A DNA stretch of 64,000 nt, taken from positions 1-64,000 of the forward strand of contig CAYJJG010000007.1 in the NCBI GenBank assembly GCA_964370435.1, given 5' to 3'. A model generated the notes under the pieces. It saw only the letters and a program-made list of their open reading frames with translations, did not search any database and was not told the DNA's origin. The position numbers were made by a program, and so were the translations under genes. Origin of the DNA: CALVGQ01 sp964370435. GTDB taxonomy: Bacteria; Bacillota_I; Bacilli_A; Erysipelotrichales; Erysipelotrichaceae. Shown one piece after another: positions 15,549 to 25,314 of this stretch. Positions within the stretch are counted from its first letter, which is position 1; every line of letters starts with the position of its first letter.

Positions 15549-16441
15549 AATGGAAAACTCAAAATGATTTTAGTATACTCATTATCTTTACTTTCTACCC
15601 ATACAAAACCATTCATTAACTCTACTACATTTTTCACAAGATTTAAACCAATACCATAGCTATTCTCTTTTTGAAGATTAAATTGTTTATTAGCCTTAAA
15701 AGTTTCATTAATAATCTGATCACTCATTCCAATACCATGATCAATAACAGATATATTCACTCCATTAGTAACACCATGCACCTTAACTATTATTTCTTTA
15801 TTATTACCATACTTTATTGCATTATCAATTACATTACTAATAACACTATAAAGTAAAAAACGCTTCCCTTTAATTGTAGGAACACTATCAAAATCAAAAG
15901 TAATATTTTCATATTTTATCTTATATTCATCAATAATCTCTGCACATAGTAGTGCTAAATCAAGCTCTTCATTGAGTTCTATACCTTCTACTGCGCTTAA
16001 CGTTTGGATATCATTGATTGATTTATTAATTTTTAAAATTTGTTCAATAATTTCATTAGTATCACAATTAGACTCTATCATTACTAAGGTTATCGCTAAT
16101 TGATTTTTTAACTCATGAGAAATATAAGAATTAACTTGCTTAGCATTTTCTTGGTGGATATTAAATAGGTTAGCAATATTTTTAATTGCTGCTATTTGAA
16201 GCCCTTCGAAGTTACCTTTTTCTAATTGATATAATTCCTTCTTTAAATCTAGATGTTTTTTTATGATCCACTTTTTTAAAAAGTACTCGGCTGTCACCTG
16301 ATAAATTATAAAAAACACAAGTAATAAAACATTTAACAATATACTCAGTAATATATTATCAAAAGCATAACTAAAAAAAAGATTTGAAAGCAAAAGTAGT
16401 ATAGCTAAGACAACACTATTTAACCATCGGTATTTATACAT
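15545..16441 (-). CDS. Sensor histidine kinase
   Basis: The 298-residue kinase has two N-terminal membrane helices (about 8-27 and 30-50) with almost no exterior loop, so it probably senses within the membrane or through a partner such as the co-encoded 501-residue protein. The H-box SYISHELKNQL gives His109, the N-box is NVIDNAIKYG, G1 is DHGIGM and G2 is GIGLNLVKNVV. It overlaps the response-regulator stop by 22 bases. Short-loop intramembrane-sensing kinases in Bacillota commonly respond to envelope stress, but the signal here is unknown. Confidence 0.93.
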   Translation of the reverse strand: MYKYRWLNSVVLAILLLLSNLFFSYAFDNILLSILLNVLLLVFFIIYQVTAEYFLKKWIIKKHLDLKKELYQLEKGNFEGLQIAAIKNIANLFNIHQENAKQVNSYISHELKNQLAITLVMIESNCDTNEIIEQILKINKSINDIQTLSAVEGIELNEELDLALLCAEIIDEYKIKYENITFDFDSVPTIKGKRFLLYSVISNVIDNAIKYGNNKEIIVKVHGVTNGVNISVIDHGIGMSDQIINETFKANKQFNLQKENSYGIGLNLVKNVVELMNGFVWVESKDNEYTKIILSFPL

Positions 16442-17100
16442 AAGCGATACCCCTTTCCCTTTATTCCTTCGATAGTAACTACACCTTGACTACAATGGTG
16501 TAATTTTTTGCGAAGATTAGCAAAATGAACCCTTACCACAGAAGAAAAAGGGTTAAATTCAACATCATAAACATAGCTCATCATTTCTTCACTGGATACA
16601 TATTCAGGATAGTTAAGGGATAAATACTCTAAAATAGAATACTCTTTATTTGTTAACTGTAATTTATCTTCTTGGTAGTATATTTCTTTTTGATTGCGAA
16701 TAAGTTTTAATTCTCCTATGACTAATTCTTCAGTTGTTTTTCCATGAAATCTTCTTGAAACAGCATAGATTCGTGCTATTAACACCTCTAGTTTATACGG
16801 TTTAACAATATAGTCATCTGCACCTATTTCTAAACCTGTAATAATGGTATCACTACTATCTCTTGCAGAAACGATGATGACAGGAACATCACTTTCTTTT
16901 CTTAATGTTTTTAATATTTCTAAGCCATCATAATCTGGTAAATTCAAATCTAAAATAACAATAGAAAAAGTTTCATATGATAGTAAATCAAGAGCCTCTT
17001 CACCATTATTGGCTATCGACACTAAAAAACCTTTTTCTTTTAATGATTTTGAACATTGATTCGCTAATAACACTTCATCTTCTATTAATAATACACGCAT
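16420..17100 (-). CDS. OmpR-family response regulator
   Basis: A receiver domain (1-115) has the acidic pair in LLIEDEV, phospho-acceptor Asp51 in VILDLNLPDYDG and the switch Lys in IVKPYK. A winged-helix DNA-binding domain (about 128-226) ends ANLRKKLHHC and GIKGKGYRLCI. The start at 17100 is preferred because AAGGGT lies 6 bases upstream; a Met two codons earlier abuts it. The divergently transcribed lipoprotein gene has an 11-base-period direct repeat at its promoter, the usual operator form for this class, so it is the likely target. Confidence 0.93.
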   Translation of the reverse strand: MRVLLIEDEVLLANQCSKSLKEKGFLVSIANNGEEALDLLSYETFSIVILDLNLPDYDGLEILKTLRKESDVPVIIVSARDSSDTIITGLEIGADDYIVKPYKLEVLIARIYAVSRRFHGKTTEELVIGELKLIRNQKEIYYQEDKLQLTNKEYSILEYLSLNYPEYVSSEEMMSYVYDVEFNPFSSVVRVHFANLRKKLHHCSQGVVTIEGIKGKGYRLCINTDG

Positions 17101-17164
17101 ACCCATACCCTTATTTTTTATTTTATAGTAACAAATTTAATATTTTTTGTCATTAGTGAATTTC

Positions 17165-17193
17165 TTAACGAAGAATTAACGCACACTATGTTA
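17165..17193 (+). promoter_or_regulatory. Direct-repeat operator and promoter of the divergent lipoprotein gene
   Basis: TTAACG occurs at 17165-17170 and again at 17176-17181, an 11-base period (one helical turn), as in OmpR/PhoB-class sites. TATGTT (17188-17193) lies 17 bases after the first repeat and can serve as -10, with the repeat replacing a good -35. A further dyad AAGGT-N6-ACCTT (17204-17219) sits just before the AGGAGG. Confidence 0.55.
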
Positions 17194-17236
17194 TTTTTTT
17201 AACAAGGTGTAATTACCTTAGGAGGACAGAAGTTTA

Positions 17237-18652
17237 ATGAAAAAGTTATTAGTCTTATTATTAACTCTTGTGCTTGTGAGCGGTTGTACAACAGCTAGTG
17301 AACCAAGCACATCAACTGAAGGCTCTTCTGCAGCAACATTCCAACAACAATGTAGTGACATTGGAGTTGAAGTTGTTTATGAAGATCCAAACGCACCACT
17401 TGCAGCATGGAAAGCAACTATCGCTGAAGAAACTGAATCAGATTTAGTAGCAGACTTTGACACTATGGCAGGGGCATCATTAGGTACTACTTATATGTCA
17501 ACTAGTCAAATTGCTGGAACAATGAAAACATTTGAACAATTTGCAGATCGTCAAAACCAAAAAGTAAAAAGCTATAACTGGTATCCAATTGCTCAAGCAG
17601 CAAATATGCGTACTGGTTTATATTATGAAGTAGTAGATGCAGAAGTTAGCTCTCTTGAACAAGCTTGTGCATTACCTGAAGCAAAATATATTACTACACC
17701 ATTACCAGCAGACATCAGTGAAGAAAACACATACAAATTAGCTGCTCTATTAGGATTCCCAGGAGTTGAATTATTTGTTGCACCAGATGTACGTTGGCAC
17801 GATGACTACGAAGGTAGCGGATATGGTAAATTAGTTAATGGTGATGAAAATGGACTATTAGGAACAAACAGTTCTTATTTACGTCAAATTGGATTCATGA
17901 TGCAACCAGCTAGTGACCCATATAACTATTCTGGAGAAGATCGTTATGTTCACATTATCAATATCGGTAATCATGCAGTAACTACTACGTATATGGATCC
18001 TACTACAATGATGAGAGTAGAAGAAGGTACTGAAGGCGCTGTTGCTTACGAAATTGATCCAATTGAAACAACTGCAAAATCAGCAGTAATGAATGCTAAT
18101 ATGCGTACTCTTTATGTAGAAACAGATGCTAGTGGATTCTTCGGAGCTGGTGGTTCTGTATTCTCTGAAATCTCTTATTTAGTAGACTACGATGCACTTG
18201 TATTCTTTAATCAAGTAACAGCTGGATTACCAATTTGTATGTCAGATAGTACTGAACAACAAATCAAACTTTACCCTGAACAAGAATTAAGCCCATATAT
18301 TGGACAAGATTATAATGATCAAGGTGATTGGGAAAATGGTAACCAAGCTTGGACAAGATCTTGGTTAATGGAAGACCGCGAAACAGCTGGTACTACACTA
18401 GAAGCTGGAACAATCAATGCTAACTTATTAGCTAATGGTACTGTTGAAGCACCTGCAGTATTCCCTAGCAAAGAAGCATTTATTCAAGCTTGTAGAGATG
18501 GAGATATCAACTACATGGATTTATATGCTTCAAAAGGAGCTATAATGCCAACTGAAGGTATCTATAGTGATGCTAATCCTGATGGAAGAGTAGAACTTGT
18601 AGTAACTAACTTCGATTTAGTATTAGTTGCTGATAAAGCTTACTATCGTTAA
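17237..18652 (+). CDS. Large lipoprotein of unknown function, probable two-component target
   Basis: The signal peptide ends in LVSGC (Cys17), after which a Ser/Thr-rich linker leads to a roughly 430-residue exterior domain that I do not recognise. Visible features are many Tyr/Trp/Asp turns (VRWHDDYEGSGYG, YNDQGDWENGNQAWTRSW), a Gly-rich FFGAGGSVFSE, and few Lys. Codon choice favours the GCA/GCT, GAA and CCA set, and the ribosome site is excellent, suggesting strong expression. It lies head-to-head with the response-regulator gene and has its own terminator. A binding protein or cell-surface enzyme is possible; no function can be assigned. Confidence 0.75.
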   Translation: MKKLLVLLLTLVLVSGCTTASEPSTSTEGSSAATFQQQCSDIGVEVVYEDPNAPLAAWKATIAEETESDLVADFDTMAGASLGTTYMSTSQIAGTMKTFEQFADRQNQKVKSYNWYPIAQAANMRTGLYYEVVDAEVSSLEQACALPEAKYITTPLPADISEENTYKLAALLGFPGVELFVAPDVRWHDDYEGSGYGKLVNGDENGLLGTNSSYLRQIGFMMQPASDPYNYSGEDRYVHIINIGNHAVTTTYMDPTTMMRVEEGTEGAVAYEIDPIETTAKSAVMNANMRTLYVETDASGFFGAGGSVFSEISYLVDYDALVFFNQVTAGLPICMSDSTEQQIKLYPEQELSPYIGQDYNDQGDWENGNQAWTRSWLMEDRETAGTTLEAGTINANLLANGTVEAPAVFPSKEAFIQACRDGDINYMDLYASKGAIMPTEGIYSDANPDGRVELVVTNFDLVLVADKAYYR

Positions 18653-18654
18653 TC

Positions 18655-18686
18655 AAAAAAGCTATGACAAATGTCATAGCTTTTTT
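18655..18686. terminator. Bidirectional terminator between the lipoprotein gene and the gcv operon
   Basis: GCTATGAC (18661-18668) and GTCATAGC (18673-18680) are perfectly complementary, with an A-run before and T-run after, so it works for both converging transcripts. Confidence 0.95.
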
Positions 18687-20046
18687 AGTCTACTTTATCA
18701 CATGCTAAATGAAGTACTTCTTTTATTGATTCACTAAAGGTTGGATGAGGATAAACGGATTTATTTAAATCATTTAAGGATAGTTTACTATTAATGGCTT
18801 GTACGAAAAAGAAAATCATATCCGTAGCATGAGCGCACATAAGTATAGCACCAATAATTGTTTTATCTTCGATGTTCACAATAATCTTCACAAATCCTCG
18901 CGGCTGATTCGATAAAGTGTTCTTTCCATTAGCTGCCGTTGGAACCTTAAAAGCTTTTGCAACGATTTTTAACTCATTTGCTTCTTCTAGTGTTAATCCA
19001 ACACTGGCTATTTCAGGATGAGTATAAATGCAACTAGCTAGAGTATCACAGTTAACAGCCTTTTCAATATTCAACATGGCGCAAACTGCATTAATTCCTT
19101 GAGCACTAGCTAAATGAGCTAATTGTATTTTAGAAGAAACATCACCAATCGCATAAATATTATCAATATTGGTTTTAAAGTTAGTATCCACTAATATACG
19201 TTTATCATCAACTGCTAAGTTAATCTTATCGCAATATAAATTTTTAAAATTAGCTTTACGCCCTGTTGCCAATAACACTTTATCACATACGATACTTACT
19301 TCTTCATCCTTAACTTTAACTATTAAAGTATTGTTTTTTTCAATGCGTAGTACTGTTGTTTTATTAAGTACTTCAATGCCCTGGCTCTTAAACTGCATCT
19401 TGATACTTTGACCAATTTCTTTATCTAATGTAGATAATAAACCATCAGCCATTTCAATTAGAGTAACTTTAGTTCCAAGTGCTGCATACATTGCTGCAAA
19501 CTCACAACCAATTACTCCTCCACCTACAATTGCCAAATGTGTTATGGGTTCAACATTGTCTAACAAGGAGTCACTAGTCATTAGCTCAATATTTTCGTGC
19601 CCTTGAATATTTAATTTTATAGGTGTGCTACCTGTAGCAATAAGAATGAATTTACTGCTTTTATTTTCATTATTAACACATACAATATGATTATCAATAA
19701 TTTGTGCTTGTCCATAGCGCACTTCCACTTTATTTTTTTTAAGTAATGTTTCAATACCACTTCTTAATCTCATTACTACTTCATTTTTATGGGTATGCAT
19801 TTGCTTTAAATCGATGCTATAATCATTCACTTGTATTCCCGATATAGCACCTTCTTTAATAGCTTCAATGCTTTTCACTGCATGAAGATACGTTTTTGTA
19901 GGAATACATCCTCTATTTAAACATGTCCCTCCTAAGGAATCTTTTTCGATTAACAGGGTCTTCAATCCTTTTTTAGCCGCAAATATTGCAGCATCATATC
20001 CTCCAGGTCCTGCTCCTATAACAATCAAGTCATATTGATAATCCAT
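18685..20046 (-). CDS. lpdA: Dihydrolipoyl dehydrogenase (L protein of glycine cleavage)
   Basis: The 453-residue flavoenzyme has the FAD Rossmann motif GAGPGGYDAA, the redox-active disulfide GGTCLNRGCIPTK (Cys42, Cys47), the NAD motif GGGVIGCEFAAMYAALG, the second FAD motif IYAIGDVSS and the C-terminal His-Glu pair HPTFSE. It re-oxidises dihydrolipoyl-GcvH and passes electrons to NAD. It is the last gene of the glycine operon; its start overlaps the lplA stop as TAATG. The placement argues for a dedicated glycine cleavage enzyme rather than a pyruvate dehydrogenase component. Confidence 0.95.
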   Translation of the reverse strand: MDYQYDLIVIGAGPGGYDAAIFAAKKGLKTLLIEKDSLGGTCLNRGCIPTKTYLHAVKSIEAIKEGAISGIQVNDYSIDLKQMHTHKNEVVMRLRSGIETLLKKNKVEVRYGQAQIIDNHIVCVNNENKSSKFILIATGSTPIKLNIQGHENIELMTSDSLLDNVEPITHLAIVGGGVIGCEFAAMYAALGTKVTLIEMADGLLSTLDKEIGQSIKMQFKSQGIEVLNKTTVLRIEKNNTLIVKVKDEEVSIVCDKVLLATGRKANFKNLYCDKINLAVDDKRILVDTNFKTNIDNIYAIGDVSSKIQLAHLASAQGINAVCAMLNIEKAVNCDTLASCIYTHPEIASVGLTLEEANELKIVAKAFKVPTAANGKNTLSNQPRGFVKIIVNIEDKTIIGAILMCAHATDMIFFFVQAINSKLSLNDLNKSVYPHPTFSESIKEVLHLACDKVD

Positions 20047-21041
20047 TATAGTCCCTCCTTATTTAACCAATCTAGTACATCATTTTTCATTTCAGTTAAT
20101 TGTTCATCTACTTTAATTGTTGATACTCTCTTTGTCACTTCATAAACATTATATGGACAATCTTTAAGAATACTTTTAAGCTCTTCAATAAAGTTTAACT
20201 CTAGGGCATCACAGTAAACTTGATACTCCTGTATAATACCTTTATTCACATCGAAATATATTTGTAATTCTCCCCATGAAAAACGGGTACTAATTTCTTT
20301 TCTAAAAGGAATTTTAACTCCAAGTATCCATGCCTCACTACTTAAATGTTGCACATGTTGTTTGAACTGTTCATCTATTAATGTTGAAACAGCGATATTA
20401 ATACTTGGTAATTTATAAACCTTTTCAAATGCCATTACAATCTTTTCAATTAATAATTTTACTGTTATTGTAGGGTAAAATTCTTTTAGATTAGCAACCC
20501 TTGAGCGCACTGAATCAACTCCTTTAGACTGGAGTTTCTCAATAGATGGATTAAGATATTTTTGCATTTTCTTAGTATCAACATCTATTAATAATGTACC
20601 GTGATGGCAGCTTACAAGGGGTGTATGTGAAAAAGCATTACCCGATATTTTTCTACCCATGACACAAACATCATTTCTTCCACTTATTTCTACCTCGATA
20701 CCTAATTCTTTTAATGCATGTTGAATTACTGATAATTGTTTAACAACATCATAATTTTCTTTATAAGCAATAAAGGTAAAATTAAGATTTCCCAAATCTT
20801 GATATACCGCACCACCACCAGAATATCTTCTTGCTAAGATACCTTGATCCTTGTGTAGCTGATCAACATGACATTCTTTCCATGCATTTTGATTTTTTCC
20901 AATAACCACTGTATGGGCACACTGCCACAAATAAAGAATACACTCGGTATGCTCTACTCGACTTATTAGTCGTTGTTCTAAAGCTAAATTAAAATAGGGA
21001 TTATGATTATCTTGAACTACTATTTTTAGTGTTTTAATCAT
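20046..21041 (-). CDS. lplA: Lipoate-protein ligase A
   Basis: The 331-residue protein has the ligase hallmarks RRYSGGGAVYQDLGNLNF (lipoate-binding Gly-rich strand), GRKISGNAF with the catalytic Lys, and CHHGTLLIDVD, followed by the small C-terminal domain (about 240-331) needed for lipoate activation. It attaches free lipoate to GcvH Lys64 using ATP. Its place between gcvPB and lpdA indicates scavenged lipoate serves this operon's GcvH. It overlaps the end of gcvPB by 8 bases. Confidence 0.93.
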   Translation of the reverse strand: MIKTLKIVVQDNHNPYFNLALEQRLISRVEHTECILYLWQCAHTVVIGKNQNAWKECHVDQLHKDQGILARRYSGGGAVYQDLGNLNFTFIAYKENYDVVKQLSVIQHALKELGIEVEISGRNDVCVMGRKISGNAFSHTPLVSCHHGTLLIDVDTKKMQKYLNPSIEKLQSKGVDSVRSRVANLKEFYPTITVKLLIEKIVMAFEKVYKLPSINIAVSTLIDEQFKQHVQHLSSEAWILGVKIPFRKEISTRFSWGELQIYFDVNKGIIQEYQVYCDALELNFIEELKSILKDCPYNVYEVTKRVSTIKVDEQLTEMKNDVLDWLNKEGL

Positions 21042-22467
21042 CTTGTTTATCGAAGTGGTAGCGCACTATTGGATTTCTAGCTGCACTAACCTCATCCGGT
21101 CTTGAAATAGGTGTAGTATTAGGGGTGTTATGAATATACTCACTATCTTGTTTAGCACGCTCTACAATTGCTTTAAATACAGCAATGGCTTCATCCAAGG
21201 TTTCTTTTGACTCAGTTTCCGTTGGCTCTACCATTAAAGCCTCTATAACAGTTAACGGAAAATACATTGTAGGGGGATGGATACCATAATCTAATAAAGC
21301 CTTAGATACATCCATTGCACTAATTCCATATTCTTTTTTAAGTGGTTCTAAAGTCATTACAAACTCGTGCATACAAAGACCCTCAGTGGCCATAGCATAA
21401 GTATCACTAAGTTTACTCTTCATATAATTAGCGTTTAATACCGCTTGTATAGCCACTTCTTTAATACCTTCTTTTCCAAGTGATAAAGCATAGGTTAGCG
21501 CTTTTAAAGTCACAGCTACATTACCATAATTTGCCTTTACTCTACCCATCGAATGCTTACTTAAAATCATTTCATTATCACTTATAATCGCATTAGGTAA
21601 GAAAGGTGCTAAAAAAGCTTTACAACCTACTGGTCCACTCCCTGGACCACCACCACCATGGGGAGTTGAAAATGTTTTATGAAGATTAAGATGTACGATA
21701 TCAAAACCCATATCTCCTGGGCGTACTATACCCATAATTGCATTAAGGTTTGCACCATCATAATAATTAATACCACCAGCGTCATGAACAATCTTAGTAA
21801 TTTCTAAAATATTTTTATCAAATAATCCTAAAGTATTTGGATTAGTTAGCATTAATCCAGCTGTATTATCATCGACAGCTTCTTTTAATTTTTCAACATC
21901 AACATAACCCTCTGGTGTAGAAGGAATGTTAACGATAGTATAACCACACATAGTAGCACTTGCTGGATTAGTTCCATGTGCAGAATCTGGTACAATAATT
22001 TTAGTGCGATGATCGTTATTGTTAAAATGATGATAAGCTTTCATAAGTAAAATGCCTGCAAATTCACCATGCGCACCAGCTGCTGGCTGAAAACTCATCG
22101 CATCCATTCCCGTAATTTCAGAAAATACTTCTTCAGCTAAAGATAAAGCTTCAATACTACCACCAACAGTATCTATTGGCTGTAATGGATGTATTTCACT
22201 AAATCCACTTAAACTAGCCACTACTTCATTAATCTTAGGATTATACTTCATGGTACAAGAACCTAAAGGATAAAACCCATCATTAACACCATGAGTCTTT
22301 TTAGCTAAGGCAGTATAATGACGTGATAAATCACTTTCTTGAACCTCAGGAAGACGGCAAACTGCTTTTCTTTTTAATGTTGGATCAATGCTTATTTCTT
22401 CAACATCAAACTCAGGAAGCAGCTCATTATAGCGTCCTTCCCTACTTATTTCAAACAATAAACTCAT
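21034..22467 (-). CDS. gcvPB: Glycine dehydrogenase (decarboxylating) subunit 2
   Basis: The 477-residue subunit carries the pyridoxal phosphate Lys264 in HLNLHKTFSTPHGGGGPG, with the upstream YPLGSCTMKYNPK and DSAHGTNPASA motifs. With GcvPA it decarboxylates glycine and transfers aminomethyl to lipoyl-GcvH. Its start overlaps the gcvPA stop as ATGA. The split P protein is normal in Bacillota. Confidence 0.96.
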   Translation of the reverse strand: MSLLFEISREGRYNELLPEFDVEEISIDPTLKRKAVCRLPEVQESDLSRHYTALAKKTHGVNDGFYPLGSCTMKYNPKINEVVASLSGFSEIHPLQPIDTVGGSIEALSLAEEVFSEITGMDAMSFQPAAGAHGEFAGILLMKAYHHFNNNDHRTKIIVPDSAHGTNPASATMCGYTIVNIPSTPEGYVDVEKLKEAVDDNTAGLMLTNPNTLGLFDKNILEITKIVHDAGGINYYDGANLNAIMGIVRPGDMGFDIVHLNLHKTFSTPHGGGGPGSGPVGCKAFLAPFLPNAIISDNEMILSKHSMGRVKANYGNVAVTLKALTYALSLGKEGIKEVAIQAVLNANYMKSKLSDTYAMATEGLCMHEFVMTLEPLKKEYGISAMDVSKALLDYGIHPPTMYFPLTVIEALMVEPTETESKETLDEAIAVFKAIVERAKQDSEYIHNTPNTTPISRPDEVSAARNPIVRYHFDKQDD

Positions 22468-23777
22468 GCCTTCACCCCCTTAAGTACCTCAATTACTTTA
22501 TCCATTTCTTCTTTCGTATTAACCTCCGTTACACACCATAAAAGATGTTTATCATCAAGAGCTAATCCTCCAAGAATACCCTCTTTTTGTAATAAACTTA
22601 ATATTTCACTAGTATCCACTGGTGATGTTGTAACAAACTCATGGAAAAAAGGATGATCATGAATCGCTTCATACCCTATTTTAGCCAATTCATTTCGTAA
22701 ATAGGTAGCCTTGCTATGACATAGATTAGCCACTTTTTCTAGCCCTTTAAAAGATAAAAGCGCCATATAAACACCAGCAGTTAGTGCACAATGTGCTTGA
22801 TTACTACAAATGTTACTCATTGCCTTTTCACGACGAATATGTTGTTCCCGCGCTTGTAATGTTAATACAAAAGCTCGTCTATTTTCTTTATCCTTAGTTT
22901 CTCCTACAATTCTCCCTGGTAACTTTCTAGTTAGTTTTTCACTACAACACATATAACCAAGATAGGGTCCTCCAAAATTAAGTGCCATACCTAATGGCTG
23001 TCCTTCTCCTACTGCTATATCTGCACCCCATTCTCCAGGTGTCTTAACAGTAGCCAAAGCTATAGGATTACATCCCATGATTACTTTTGCTTTGCTTTCA
23101 TGACTTAAAGTCACTATTTCATCATAATTAGATAAATTACCATAGTAATTAGGTTGTTCTATATAAACACAGCTTACTTCTTCATTAAGTAATGTTTTTA
23201 AATGAGCAATATTATCTACACCACTATTTTCTTCAATCATCACTACTTCCATCTCGTTACCAAAACAATAGGTTTTAATCGTTTCTATAACTTGCGGATT
23301 CGCTACACTGGATACTAATACCGTGTTTTTCTTTCTTTCTTTACACATAGCTACAGCTTCAGCAGCTGCAGTTGCCCCATCATATACCGAAGCATTCGAA
23401 GCATCCATACCAGTAAGTTCACACATCATTGTTTGGTATTCAAACATAGCCTGTAATATCCCTTGACTAATTTCAGCTTGATAAGGAGTATATGCTGTTA
23501 AAAACTCTTCTTTATTAACAATGCTTTTTAAAGCTGCTGGAATATAATGACGATAAGCTCCAGCTCCTCTAAATATCGTAGGAAATACTTTATTTTTATT
23601 AGCTAAAGTTTCCATCTTTTTTAATACTTGATACTCACTTAAAGAACTATCTAAATTAAGTTCTTTTAATAGAACCGATTCAGGAACATCCTTAAATAAA
23701 GCATTAAAATCATTTAAACCTATTTCATTTAACATTATTAAAGCATCATCTTTTGTATTAGGACTATATTTTGTCAT
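22464..23777 (-). CDS. gcvPA: Glycine dehydrogenase (decarboxylating) subunit 1
   Basis: The 437-residue fold-type I homologue has the family sequence FRGAGAYRHYIPA near the N-terminus, YTPYQAEISQGILQAMFEYQT, and the EGQPLGMALNFGGPYLG region. It lacks the PLP lysine, as expected, because the active site is completed by GcvPB. It is 8 bases downstream of gcvH, in the same operon. Confidence 0.96.
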   Translation of the reverse strand: MTKYSPNTKDDALIMLNEIGLNDFNALFKDVPESVLLKELNLDSSLSEYQVLKKMETLANKNKVFPTIFRGAGAYRHYIPAALKSIVNKEEFLTAYTPYQAEISQGILQAMFEYQTMMCELTGMDASNASVYDGATAAAEAVAMCKERKKNTVLVSSVANPQVIETIKTYCFGNEMEVVMIEENSGVDNIAHLKTLLNEEVSCVYIEQPNYYGNLSNYDEIVTLSHESKAKVIMGCNPIALATVKTPGEWGADIAVGEGQPLGMALNFGGPYLGYMCCSEKLTRKLPGRIVGETKDKENRRAFVLTLQAREQHIRREKAMSNICSNQAHCALTAGVYMALLSFKGLEKVANLCHSKATYLRNELAKIGYEAIHDHPFFHEFVTTSPVDTSEILSLLQKEGILGGLALDDKHLLWCVTEVNTKEEMDKVIEVLKGVKA

Positions 23778-23785
23778 AGCAGTAC

Positions 23786-24163
23786 CTATAAAGTTTCAAT
23801 ATAAGCTACATATTCTTCAGCACTTAATAGTTCTTCAAAAGCACTAACTTGATCTACCTTAATCATCCACGCATGATAACAATCTTCATTAATTTTTTCT
23901 GGACTATCTAATAATTCTTCATTAACTTCACAAACAACTCCACTTACCGGTGAAATCAAATCAGATACAGCCTTTACCGATTCAGTATCTCCAAAATTAC
24001 TCTCTAAAGTTACTTCTTCACCTACTTCAGGAAGATTCACAAAAACAATATCCCCCAGAGCATCTTGGGCATAATCACTTATACCGATAGTTACGACATT
24101 GTCACCATCAACTTTTACCCATTCATGGGATTTGGTGTACTTCAGTTCTTTTAAAATATTCAT
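23786..24163 (-). CDS. gcvH: Glycine cleavage system H protein
   Basis: The 125-residue lipoyl carrier shows KYTKSHEWVKVDG, then the lipoylation hairpin FGDTESVKAVSDLISPVSG with Lys64, and the C-terminal helix. It shuttles the aminomethyl group among P, T and L proteins. It follows gcvT by 11 bases with AGGAGAG-type spacing. Confidence 0.96.
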   Translation of the reverse strand: MNILKELKYTKSHEWVKVDGDNVVTIGISDYAQDALGDIVFVNLPEVGEEVTLESNFGDTESVKAVSDLISPVSGVVCEVNEELLDSPEKINEDCYHAWMIKVDQVSAFEELLSAEEYVAYIETL

Positions 24164-24174
24164 TTTTCTCTCTC

Positions 24175-25266
24175 CTATATTTTCTTTTTCTTATAAAATG
24201 GTAAAGCCACTACTTCTGCCTCTACTCTACGCCCTCTTACATCTGCATACACCACGCTATTTATTGTTGATTGTGCAACAGCTACATAAGCCATAGCTAC
24301 AGGATAGCCTAAATAGGGGGCATGTGTTCCTGATGTAATAGTACCTACCTCTTTACCTTCATAGTAAAGCGGCATATTTTCACGAAGAATTCCTCTCCCT
24401 AAAACTTTTAATCCTACTCTAATTTTTTTAGGTTCACCTTTTTCAATTAAGGCGTTTTTACCTACAAACTCTTCCTTATCCATTTTTACAAAACTACTTA
24501 ATTTAGCCTCTAGTGGTGTAATGCTATCACTCATTTCATGACCGTATAATGGCATAGCTGCTTCAAGCCTTAAAGTATCCCGTGCTGCTAATCCACATGG
24601 TATTAAACCAACTTGTTGACCAGCATCAATTAATAGATCCCATAAAGCTTGTGCATCTTTATGATCACAGTATAATTCATATCCATCTTCGCCAGTATAT
24701 CCTGTTTTCGATATTACACAGGGCATTAACTTAATGTTTCCATTAAAGTTAGCACTATAATATTTTATAGGTAACATTTCTTCTTCACAGACCTTTAGAA
24801 GAATAGTTTTTGCTAAAGGACCCTGTATAGCAAGCTGCGCTACCTTATCACTAATATCATCTAGTTTTACTTCATCAATAATTTTGGTTTGCATCCATGC
24901 ATAATCTTTACTACGATTAGCAGCATTCACTACAATAAAATAATGTTCCTCTTTTATTTTATAGACAATCAAATCATCGACTATGCCACCTTCATCATTC
25001 AACATCAAACTATAACGTGCTTGTCCATCAACCAAAGTTGAAAAATCATTGCTCAGCAGTTGATTTAAGTAGACTAATGCTTGCTTTCCACTTACAATAA
25101 TTTCTCCCATATGACTTACATCAAATAGTCCACATCGCTCTCTTACTGCTTTATGTTCCTCAATAACGCCTGTTGGATATTGAATTGGTAATTGATACCC
25201 TGCAAAATCTACCATTTTACCTTGATGTTCAAGATGTTTTTCATAAAGCGCTGTTTTTAAACCCAT
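24175..25266 (-). CDS. gcvT: Aminomethyltransferase (T protein of glycine cleavage)
   Basis: The 363-residue protein starts at MGLKTALYEKHLEHQGKMVD, the usual N-terminus, with GGAGG 5 bases upstream; a longer frame reaching into the terminator region is rejected. It has the folate-binding GcvT domain (YSLMLNDEGGIVDDL, SKTGYTGEDGYELYC, GLAARDTLRLEAAMPLYGHE) and C-terminal barrel (GTITSGTHAPYLGYPVAMAYV). It releases ammonia and makes methylene-tetrahydrofolate. It is the first gene after the glycine riboswitch. Confidence 0.96.
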   Translation of the reverse strand: MGLKTALYEKHLEHQGKMVDFAGYQLPIQYPTGVIEEHKAVRERCGLFDVSHMGEIIVSGKQALVYLNQLLSNDFSTLVDGQARYSLMLNDEGGIVDDLIVYKIKEEHYFIVVNAANRSKDYAWMQTKIIDEVKLDDISDKVAQLAIQGPLAKTILLKVCEEEMLPIKYYSANFNGNIKLMPCVISKTGYTGEDGYELYCDHKDAQALWDLLIDAGQQVGLIPCGLAARDTLRLEAAMPLYGHEMSDSITPLEAKLSSFVKMDKEEFVGKNALIEKGEPKKIRVGLKVLGRGILRENMPLYYEGKEVGTITSGTHAPYLGYPVAMAYVAVAQSTINSVVYADVRGRRVEAEVVALPFYKKKKI

Positions 25267-25284
25267 AATTTCCTCCCTCCAATT

Positions 25285-25314
25285 AAAAAAGCACAAGACT
25301 AAAAAATCTCATGC
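25285..25314 (-). terminator. Expression-platform terminator of the glycine riboswitch
   Basis: Minus strand: GCATGAGA (25307-25314) pairs with TCTTGTGC (25291-25298), including two G-T pairs, with an 8-base loop and six T following. It begins immediately after the P1 helix of the second aptamer, so ligand binding can decide whether it forms. Confidence 0.85.
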
